DNA of 44,728 nucleotides from Pseudomonas brassicae (GTDB lineage Bacteria > Pseudomonadota > Gammaproteobacteria > Pseudomonadales > Pseudomonadaceae). The notes beneath the pieces were generated by a model that made no database searches, was not told the DNA's origin, and saw only the letters and a list, made by a program, of their open reading frames with translations. The position numbers and the translations under genes are program-made. The stretch spans positions 1 through 44,728 of the forward strand of contig NZ_JAAHBU010000051.1 of the NCBI RefSeq assembly GCF_010671725.1, given 5' to 3'. This document shows, piece by piece, positions 37,745-44,728 of this stretch (its first letter is position 1; each line of letters opens with the position of its first letter).

Positions 37745-37853
37745 TCAGCCCAAGACCGGCGTGCCGTTCACCCGAAAGCTGTCTGCGCCCGAGGTGACGG
37801 TGCCGGTTCCGTGGGCATGGGTGGCTGTGGCCTAGCAGTACAATGGGTTGCAT
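37745..37853 (-). pseudogene. Truncated, frameshifted PAAR-domain gene
   Basis: From ATG 37853 (ribosome site GGAA) the frame reads MQPIVLLGHSHPCP, the typical start of small type VI PAAR proteins. The continuation HGTGTVTSGADSFRVNGTPV is in another frame and then stops at 37745. Normal PAAR proteins have about 85-100 residues with repeated VNG-P-V motifs, so about two thirds are missing. A loss of two Cs would rejoin the two pieces, but not the missing C-terminus. It lies 80 bp downstream of the DUF6708 gene on the same strand, where an intact PAAR gene would complete the vgrG module. Confidence 0.6.
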
Positions 37854-37933
37854 GAAAGTGTTCCGTTGAGTGTCTGAATAGGCGGCTGCACGTCGTCAGA
37901 TCGCGCAGGGTCGTGACAGGAGCCTGAGGGCAT

Positions 37934-39067
37934 TCACGGCGCTGAATCGGCATCAACGCGGCGCTTGCGTTTTCTTTGCCTTGGCTTTTCGGGGCGGCTA
38001 CCGGGGTGTACGTGCCACAGGTGAGCGTTTTCACGCAGGCGTTGCTGAATATGCGGTGGATAGTCAGCGAGGGTGGTCTGGGCTGGCACTGGTTTGCCGG
38101 GCAGTCCGGCTTGGCGAATCACTTTCGGCCAGCGTGGTTTCCAGCACAGCATCAGGCTAAGCCAATGGCCCAGGCCGAAGATCAGGAAGGCCGGAGAGAT
38201 CAGTACCAATCCGATTTTTATTGTGATCGATGAGTCACGAAAGTACTTTTCGAGCCCCTCGAACTGCGGTGTAAAGGCTTGCCAGGGCCACGGAAAGTGG
38301 GAGGTTATGCGTGGACGTGGCAAACCTTGCGGGCCTTCGTCCATGAAGCGGCGGATGAACTCCCATTCATCGCGTATTTCCGATTGCAGGAGGGTGGGTT
38401 TGCCCACGCAGACGAGTTCAGTCTGCAGGGTGCCGGTCACTCGCGATGTCCAGGACAGCATAAGTGGCACTTCGATCTGACTGACGCGTGGGAGATTCAG
38501 TGCTGTCCCTGAGGAGGTGATGCCGTCCCATGGCAATGTGACAATACCGCCGCAACAGGGCGGCCGATGCAGGTAGACCTGTTGAGTCTTGCGGTTGAAA
38601 CGGATCAGCAGGTGGCGTGAGGTAAACATTTCCAAGCGTGTGAATCGAAAACCGTACTTCAGATAAAACCAGGTTGTGACACTGGCGATGCTCGAAAAAA
38701 GCAAAATGGGAACCAGCGCACCACCATATGGCGCAGCAGGGTCTCTTGAGAGATGCTCTGCCATCGTGAGTGAAAACATAACGGCTTCGTAAGTGAGTTT
38801 TGATACGTAGAGAATGATCGTTAGTGAAACAATGCTAACCAGCCCGCGCTTCGATTCCCAGATTCCACAGCGCATTTCCAAAACGTCATTATTGTAGAGA
38901 TAGACCGGCCCACGCAATTTTGGCGTCTGGCTTATGCTCAGTTTTGCGGCTGCCTGCTCCTTATTGTCATCTTCTTCGTACAGGATCTCTCGCTTGGGGT
39001 CATTTCTGCGAGCTTGCGCAGGCTCGAGTTTCGCTTGCCAGCATCCCCACTCGAAGAAATACATCAT
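37934..39067 (-). CDS. DUF6708 membrane protein, candidate immunity to the T6SS effector
   Basis: A 377-residue protein with membrane segments at about 75-98 (GLVSIVSLTIILYVSKLTYE), 115-138 (LVPILLFSSIASVTTWFYLK) and about 300-325 (IGLVLISPAFLIFGLGHWLS). The DUF6708 signature RHLLIRFNRKTQQVYLHRP occurs in the middle, and the tail is strongly basic. It overlaps the effector gene stop by 4 nt, so the two are co-translated. A multi-pass membrane protein paired with a pore-forming-type effector fits immunity, but DUF6708 proteins have also been treated as accessory factors. Role inferred. Confidence 0.75.
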   Translation of the reverse strand: MMYFFEWGCWQAKLEPAQARRNDPKREILYEEDDNKEQAAAKLSISQTPKLRGPVYLYNNDVLEMRCGIWESKRGLVSIVSLTIILYVSKLTYEAVMFSLTMAEHLSRDPAAPYGGALVPILLFSSIASVTTWFYLKYGFRFTRLEMFTSRHLLIRFNRKTQQVYLHRPPCCGGIVTLPWDGITSSGTALNLPRVSQIEVPLMLSWTSRVTGTLQTELVCVGKPTLLQSEIRDEWEFIRRFMDEGPQGLPRPRITSHFPWPWQAFTPQFEGLEKYFRDSSITIKIGLVLISPAFLIFGLGHWLSLMLCWKPRWPKVIRQAGLPGKPVPAQTTLADYPPHIQQRLRENAHLWHVHPGSRPEKPRQRKRKRRVDADSAP

Positions 39068-41709
39068 GCAATCCCTCCAATAGCGTTGAACAGTGCACCG
39101 AGTTCATCCTCGTTGTCTGCGTAACGCTTGTTGCTTGCACTCAAGCTGTAGCAACAGCGATCGCACCACTGTGCTAGATCGTCTTCGTAAAGAATGAGTA
39201 GTACAACGGTTGACACCAGCACTATCGCACCACCCACCCATGTCATGCGGCCAAGTAAAAGCATCGCGGCTTGGTTAGCGGCAATTCGAGTCGACCACTG
39301 TGACAAGGTCAAAAAAATAATTTTTTGTGCGGTGGTGTTTACTCGTGCGGCCAACCAACTGAAGTAAGCACCAGCCTGGGAAAGGGCGATGCCGCCTTGT
39401 CCACTCAACAGTGCCAGCGTCGCCAAACTGCGAATTGTGTAGGCACTTCCTAATGCAGTTTTTCGGGTGAGTGCGAAACCTGGTTCTTCCTGGAATGAAT
39501 CTTTTGCGTCCTTTACATCCCACCACATACTCACCAGTCCGGCTGCTGATGCCAACCCCGCCCCCCACAACCGATAGCGCCCCAGGCTGATACTCGCGCC
39601 ACGTGCTGTCACGCTGTTTGGCCCTACCTGGCTCAACGCCTGTTCCGTCCCCACCGCCAGCAGTTCTATGCCTGCCGCCGCACTGGTCAATCCGGCTGCC
39701 AGCACTTCGCTCCAGAAGCGCTGGTCTTTGGTTTCGCGATGCCCCTGCAGCAGCAACAAGGAGGCTTCCAGCAACAACAGTCCGCTGGCGACTCGCAGCC
39801 GGTAGAAGTCGTTGCTGTGCGCATCGCGCAGGCTGTTCACATAGGCCTGGTCCAGGCGCCGAATGATTGGCGCAGCGGTTCTGCCAGGGGACGCCGTGGT
39901 GCCGGCCTGGGCATGCTCCATCATGCGCAAGTCGACCGCCTGTGCACCCAGCGAAGCGACAAGGTAGGCGCTCAAGCGCCTGTGGAGTGCACGGTCCAAG
40001 CTATTGGGTGCACCGGCCCGCAAGGCTTCGCGGCCCAGTTGACCTAGCCAGGCCAATGCACCGGCGGCATTGACGTGGCCATGCTGGGCGATCAGATCCA
40101 GCTGGCCGTCCACGCGGCTGAATTCAGCGGCCAGCTCCTTGCTTTGTTTAAGGGCTGTGTCCAGCAACTGCCAGTCGTCACCGCGCGCCGACGGGTTGGC
40201 CAGATGACTGCGGGTGCGCTCCAGCACATCGGCAATCGCACGCTGATTGAACACGAATGAACGCAATGCCAGGTTGCCGGCGTGCACGCTGTCGGCCTTC
40301 CACCACTGGGCGATCAGTTGCGCACCGCGTGCTACACCCTCCATGCCGATCACGCAGAGCCCGGCCTGGTGGGCAAAGCACACGCCGCTGCGCAGGTCCT
40401 CGGGATCATAGGCCGCCAATGCGTTAAGCAGGTTCGGATGCTGCAACCAGGCCAGGTGGTCCGCTGCGCGGGCTTCGGCCATGGCCTGGGCGACCTGGCT
40501 CTCGCTGTCGAACTGGGCCAACTGGGTGTGCATGGCGTCAAGGTCGACACGGGGCAGGTAGCGTTCGTTGAATAGCTGGTCGAACTCGCCAGCGTGCGCA
40601 CGGGCCTGCAACTCGTCGCGCTTGAGCTGGCTGTTGGCCTCCAGAATGCTTTCGCGAGTGTGTTCCCACCAGTCCTGCATGCCAGGCTGTACAGCCTGCT
40701 CGCTCCCCTGGAGGTACGTGCGCATGGCCTGGGTATGCTGGCGCACCTGTGCTGCCACTTTGCGTTTGCTGAAGTTCGTGTGCAACTCGGTGAACGCTTG
40801 CGCCACCAGCACCTTGCGCTCGTTGCTGGGGCCGGGCTTGCCCTGCGCACCGGCTGCCTCGGTAGTTTCCAGCCAGCATTTCAAGTGCTCCAGCGCAGCG
40901 TTGCGCCAGGCGTTGAGCTCCTGGGTGATGCCAATGGCGTCCTCCACCACGATGGCCACGCCGCGAGGATTGAGCGTGCCATCGGCAGGTTTGAGCTGCT
41001 GGTAAGTACCTGCCCGGGAGATGATTTGTGGCGCACTGAGCGCTTGTTCGGCGAGCATTGCCCTGAGCCTTGGCTGGCCCTCGGCCGCGAAGTCGGCTAC
41101 GTAGTCGAGGTCGGCATGGGTCAGCACGTTGGGCTCGGGTGAAGCACAGGAGGGGCCCGCCAAGCGCGCAATGTCGACGGCAGGCATCACCGCGCGGTCG
41201 CGTTTAAGTTTGCCCATGGCCGCCAGGGTCAGTGGGTCGGGGCTGTAGAAAAGGCGCAATTCCTGCAGGTCATCCAGGTCGTGTACGGCAAACGTCCAGG
41301 CCATCGCGCGGATGAAGTCCTGCGGGTTGCTTGACGGCGGGGCTGGCGTCCAGGGCACGCCCGGAGCAGTGAGCGAGAGGGCGCCATTGGCATCGACGCG
41401 GTAGGGTGTGTGCCAGGTATGAAGGCCCGTGCTGGCGCGTTTTTCCAGCACGTACAGAAAGCCTTCGCGCAAGGTGCGGATGGCATACCCGGCATGTGTC
41501 AGCGCACTGACTGCATGGGGCGCACGCAGATGCTCGGGCAGCTCAGGCAACAGCCTGATTGCAGTGCTGTTGCCCCCGACGGCAGCGTAGCGCAGCGGCA
41601 GGATGGTGAAGGTTCGGGTGCAGCTAACGGCCGGGCCGCTGGCAAACGGCTCGCTCAAAAGCGCGGCGTTCTTTTTGCAGAGGTCGAAGAGGTAGTCCAG
41701 GTTGCTCAT
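39064..41709 (-). CDS. T6SS effector, VasX/BTH_I2691-like with C-terminal membrane segments
   Basis: An 881-residue protein. The N-terminus has the VasX/BTH_I2691 family layout: a Cys-rich start (FDLCKKNAAL), FTILPLRYAAVG at about 35-47, and IRTLREGFLYVLE at about 77-89. A long helical middle region follows. The C-terminal ~230 residues hold several hydrophobic segments (WSEVLAAGLTSAAAGIELLA, YRLWGAGLASAAGLVSMWW and WVGGAIVLVSTVVLLILY near 822-840). VasX relatives insert into and permeabilise target membranes, so a membrane-disrupting toxin is expected. It sits after vgrG and the DUF4123 adaptor gene, with the candidate immunity gene overlapping downstream. Confidence 0.85.
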   Translation of the reverse strand: MSNLDYLFDLCKKNAALLSEPFASGPAVSCTRTFTILPLRYAAVGGNSTAIRLLPELPEHLRAPHAVSALTHAGYAIRTLREGFLYVLEKRASTGLHTWHTPYRVDANGALSLTAPGVPWTPAPPSSNPQDFIRAMAWTFAVHDLDDLQELRLFYSPDPLTLAAMGKLKRDRAVMPAVDIARLAGPSCASPEPNVLTHADLDYVADFAAEGQPRLRAMLAEQALSAPQIISRAGTYQQLKPADGTLNPRGVAIVVEDAIGITQELNAWRNAALEHLKCWLETTEAAGAQGKPGPSNERKVLVAQAFTELHTNFSKRKVAAQVRQHTQAMRTYLQGSEQAVQPGMQDWWEHTRESILEANSQLKRDELQARAHAGEFDQLFNERYLPRVDLDAMHTQLAQFDSESQVAQAMAEARAADHLAWLQHPNLLNALAAYDPEDLRSGVCFAHQAGLCVIGMEGVARGAQLIAQWWKADSVHAGNLALRSFVFNQRAIADVLERTRSHLANPSARGDDWQLLDTALKQSKELAAEFSRVDGQLDLIAQHGHVNAAGALAWLGQLGREALRAGAPNSLDRALHRRLSAYLVASLGAQAVDLRMMEHAQAGTTASPGRTAAPIIRRLDQAYVNSLRDAHSNDFYRLRVASGLLLLEASLLLLQGHRETKDQRFWSEVLAAGLTSAAAGIELLAVGTEQALSQVGPNSVTARGASISLGRYRLWGAGLASAAGLVSMWWDVKDAKDSFQEEPGFALTRKTALGSAYTIRSLATLALLSGQGGIALSQAGAYFSWLAARVNTTAQKIIFLTLSQWSTRIAANQAAMLLLGRMTWVGGAIVLVSTVVLLILYEDDLAQWCDRCCYSLSASNKRYADNEDELGALFNAIGGIA

Positions 41710-41718
41710 TGAACGTCC

Positions 41719-42597
41719 TTAAAAGCTGTTCTGGTACTGGTATGCCTGGAATGCAACGAGAAGACGTCGCCCCTCGGTGCGGGCTTCCAGCAATGCCTCC
41801 TGCCAAGCTGGGAGGTTGACCAGAACATCGCCCTCCAGCGCCATGCAGGTGACGTAGTCGATGAGGTCCGCCTGGCGTTTCAGGCCCAGTTCTCGAGCCT
41901 TTGCCAAGTGCCGCTGTACCACGCCGAGTCGTACGCCATGACAGCTTTGCTGACCCGCCGCGCTCAAGGGGGCTTGAAGCTGATCGGCCAAGCGATGGCT
42001 CAGCGGGTCGCCTGCCAGGGCCTCCCAGCATGCCTGGTCCAGCTCTATGCCGAGGGCGGGCGTGAGTGGTGAACGGTCGTAACCCGTTAATCGCTGCCAG
42101 GTTTTGCGTGAAGGATTCGCCGCAGGGAACCACCAGTCCTTGATGGGTGCCAGCCACTGCGCAACACCCGGCAGGTCTCGGCACGCGTGCAGGCACGTGA
42201 GGGAATGTTCGGTGTGATAACGCAGCAGGTAACGCTCGCCATCGGGAGCACTGATGGTGTTGGCGTGGCTCAGATGCTGTGCCAACTCAGCTGGCGGCAG
42301 GGCGCTGACGATCCACCCACAAACCGCATCACCTGCCATTCGATTGAGGTTGGCGAAAAAATCATGCTGGCCGGCCAGTGACGCGCCCGGCCGTGGCGCG
42401 AACAGCCAGGGGCCGACCTCGCGCAGATTGCTGAATTGGGCTTGCTGAAGCAGCGGCCACCGTTGCGGGTCAACCGCGTTGGTCACGACCCTGCGCTCAG
42501 TTACCGACAAGCGTGCCATCTCGACAATGCCCGTGAGCTGGTAGCGTTGCGCCTCCTGCAGCGGGCGGAACAATTCCGTTGCGAACGAAGCGCTCAT
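41719..42597 (-). CDS. DUF4123 T6SS adaptor/chaperone
   Basis: A 292-residue cytoplasmic protein of the DUF4123 type (adaptors that load effectors onto VgrG). The central region ANTISAPDGERYLLRYH is the recognisable DUF4123 core (usual form ...LLRYYDPRV). ATG 42597 overlaps the vgrG stop (ATGA), and the effector gene follows 9 bp after its stop. The position between vgrG and the effector is the standard adaptor position, so it should chaperone the VasX-like protein to this VgrG. Confidence 0.85.
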   Translation of the reverse strand: MSASFATELFRPLQEAQRYQLTGIVEMARLSVTERRVVTNAVDPQRWPLLQQAQFSNLREVGPWLFAPRPGASLAGQHDFFANLNRMAGDAVCGWIVSALPPAELAQHLSHANTISAPDGERYLLRYHTEHSLTCLHACRDLPGVAQWLAPIKDWWFPAANPSRKTWQRLTGYDRSPLTPALGIELDQACWEALAGDPLSHRLADQLQAPLSAAGQQSCHGVRLGVVQRHLAKARELGLKRQADLIDYVTCMALEGDVLVNLPAWQEALLEARTEGRRLLVAFQAYQYQNSF

Positions 42598-44725
42598 GCG
42601 TTGCTCGCCTCCAGGCGGACTACACTGCGGCCTTCCTGAATGGCCTTGAGCAGGCAACTGAGGCATACCGGCTCTCCGGGCTCGGGTGCGCCACCGATGT
42701 TCAATGCGTTGCCCATACCTGTAGCTCCGTGGCTGACCGGGCCCTTGATGTGAATGGCCACACCTTCGAGTGTGATCCCCGCGCCATCAATGCGCAGCGT
42801 GCCACCGGCACTACGCAGTACGAGGCTGTTGGACGCCTGTATTTCATAGACCTGGGTCCGCTGTTCAATGGCTTCCCCGGCTTGCACGGTGATGTGTCCG
42901 GCAATGGCCTGCTCAAGGTGCCCACCGATTTCCACCCTGTGGTTGGCAACCGTCTTGTCGGTCCGGTGGTTGCCTACTTCTTCGGTGCGGTCCTTGCCCG
43001 TGCTGATGGTGTGGTTGCGCACGATGTTCAGCGTGTCGTCGCGGGCCACTTCGTGAAAGCGGTCCTGGCCAATGCTGACATGCTCGTTGTTATCGACTTT
43101 TTCATCACGGTTACGGCCAATGCCGGTGTATTCGTCCTGGCCGATACGCTTGGCGCGGTCGACACCCACACTGAGGGTCTGGTTGTTCTTGACCACACTG
43201 TTCTGGTCCCTCTGCGCATGGATGAACACCTCTTCCTGCCCCAGCTCATCCTCGAAGCGCAGCTCGTTGAAGCCATTGCCCTTGTGGCTCTGGCTCTTGA
43301 TGGTCATGCGGGTCTTGTGCCGCGGCAGCTTGTAGGGCGGCAGGTTGGCGGCCCTGAAGGTGCGGCCGATGACCAGCGGCTGGTCCGCGTCGCCGTCCAG
43401 ATAGGAAACGATTACCTCCTGGCCGATACGCGGGATTGCCATGGCGCCCCAAGTGGTGCCGGCCCAGCCTTGGGATACACGCACCCAGCAGGAGCTGGTG
43501 TCGTTGTGCTGGCTCTCGCGATCCCACGGGAAGCTGAGCTTCACCCGGCCCCATTCATCACAGTAGATCTCTTCGCCAGGTGGCCCGACCACGGTGGCGG
43601 TCTGCGGGCCGTCGATACGCGGCTTGTCCAGCAAGTCGCTCTTCCAGTCGGCGCGCCCGTCGATCAACTGGGCGGTCTGGGTGTAGCGCGTGCCGAGGGT
43701 GCTCTCGCCGGCTTCCTCTTCCTGGCTGCTGTGTTGAACACCGTGGTGCTCGATGCTGATCGTGCGCCAGTGGGTGTTGAAGGCCTCGCGCGGGTGTTCG
43801 TACAGATTGAAGCCCAGGCCAGGCTGCAGGTGTGCGTTGTCCCCAATGGCGACTGCGATGCGCGCATCGTTGCGCAGCGCCAGCAGGCGAGTTTGAGTGA
43901 AGGGCTTGCCGGCCGCGTCACGCTTGTAGCGGCCGGGAAAATCGTAGCGCTCGTAGGTACCGCTCTGGCGCTGCAGGTCGCGCCCAACCACCTCATGTTG
44001 CTGGTTGTAGCGCGGGTGGGTGAAGGTGTAGTCGCGCTGCACCTGGCGCGCGGTGCGTACCTGCTCGGTGTAGTCGAAGCGAGTGATGGCGGGCAGGGCC
44101 TGGTCGCCACCGGCGCTGCCTGCGTAGATCACCGCGCAGTCGTGGTCCGGTCCGATCTGGCCCAGGCCCAGCACGCGGTCGGTATGGATCAGGCGATGGC
44201 CCTTGGCGCTGTGCTGGAAGGTGTAGAGCAAACCTTCTTCGGCGGCCAGGCGGGCAATGAAGTGCAGGTCGGTTTCGCCGGCCTGCACGCAGTATTCGCG
44301 GGGTTGATGCGTTGCGGTGATGACCTGCTCGCGGTCGAACAGGTGATGCAGGCCCAGCACCTTGTCGATGATCTGCGGCACGCTGAGTTGCTGGAAGATG
44401 CGCCAGTTCGAACACAGCGCCAGGCGTGCCAACTGCGGTTCGAGCACCACGCGGTAGCGCGTCCGGCGAAAGCCGCTCTGGCCCACGGTGATGCTGCTGA
44501 CCAGCCCGTGCACATAGCGCACCGGCTGTTGATGGCGCCACAGGGTGAACACCGCGGGGTTGTCGAGCAGGCCGGCGAAATCGACGTTGGCGTCGTGGCT
44601 GGAGAGTTCCAGGGTCAGCTTGAAGGGCGTCGACAGGCCTTCTGCCAGCGTGAATTCGATCACATCGAACTGTGCCGGGCTGCTCTCGGTGCAAAGGTAA
44701 AGCGCAGGTCTGACTGGCGTGGCAT
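42594..44725 (-). CDS. vgrG: VgrG, type VI secretion spike (frameshifted near start)
   Basis: A 710-residue VgrG if repaired; it forms the trimeric tip that carries effectors. The gp27-like base is at about 1-370. The gp5 OB-fold contains EEIYCDEWGRVKLSFPWDR and SQGWAGTTWGAMAIPRIGQE. A C-terminal beta-helix follows, with repeats such as NQTLSVGVDR and NEHVSIGQDR. The N-terminal codons from ATG 44725 (MPRQSDLRFTFAP) are out of frame with ESSPAQFDVIEFTLAEG; one lost base at about 44687 explains this. No tss structural genes are in the window, so this is an orphan vgrG module. Confidence 0.93.
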
Positions 44726-44728
44726 GGG

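Overview
The window reads as Pseudomonas chromosome, most likely from the P. putida group. The grounds are high GC with strong third-position bias, Pseudomonas-type REP palindromes, a TTG-started gacA followed directly by uvrC, pgsA and tRNA-Gly(GCC), a second EF-G gene, and an orphan vgrG module. Every functional call rests on protein motifs and family knowledge; no database search was run.

Layout. 1-14.6 kb is ordinary metabolic and transport sequence: metY, a SulP-STAS transporter, a second EF-G (fusB), a tautomerase-fold protein, a REP/62-bp tandem-repeat patch, a three-gene oxidoreductase-aroQ-oxidoreductase operon with a divergent LysR gene, an SH3/coiled-coil membrane protein, a DUF4398-OmpA lipoprotein pair, a Pit phosphate transporter, a DUF488 gene and a GNAT gene. 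14.5-28.9 kb is an 11-gene alginate-like exopolysaccharide operon on the minus strand, in the order algD-8-44-K-E-I-J-F-X-L-G. Block order differs from the classical alginate operon, algA is absent, and the AlgG-like protein lacks the DPHD epimerase motif. This matches my recollection of the 'epm' cluster reported in Pseudomonas alkylphenolica, thought to make a substituted polymannuronate. An AT-rich 450-bp divergent control region separates it from a small XRE regulator.

29.8-33.1 kb is the conserved gacA-uvrC-pgsA-tRNA-Gly block. 33.1-37.5 kb is accessory: a periplasmic DUF4198 protein behind a Zur-like box, an MFS exporter, a LysR regulator and an ArsB-like membrane transporter. 37.5-44.7 kb is an orphan type VI secretion module on the minus strand: vgrG, a DUF4123 adaptor, a VasX/BTH_I2691-like membrane effector, a DUF6708 membrane protein (candidate immunity) and a truncated PAAR gene next to a LysR remnant.

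How the genes would work together. AlgD makes GDP-mannuronate. Alg8 with the c-di-GMP receptor Alg44 polymerises it. AlgK/AlgE export it, AlgX/I/J/F acetylate it, AlgL trims it, and the AlgG-like beta-helix probably scaffolds rather than epimerises. The GDP-mannose supply must come from elsewhere.

Caution on sequence quality. At least nine genes (fusB, a Gfo/Idh/MocA gene, pit, algF, alg8, uvrC, the MFS gene, a LysR gene and vgrG) each carry what looks like a single-base deletion, usually in a G or C run. All are in the same direction and each is repaired by adding one base. That pattern points to assembly or read error rather than nine pseudogenes. I give full gene spans across these points.
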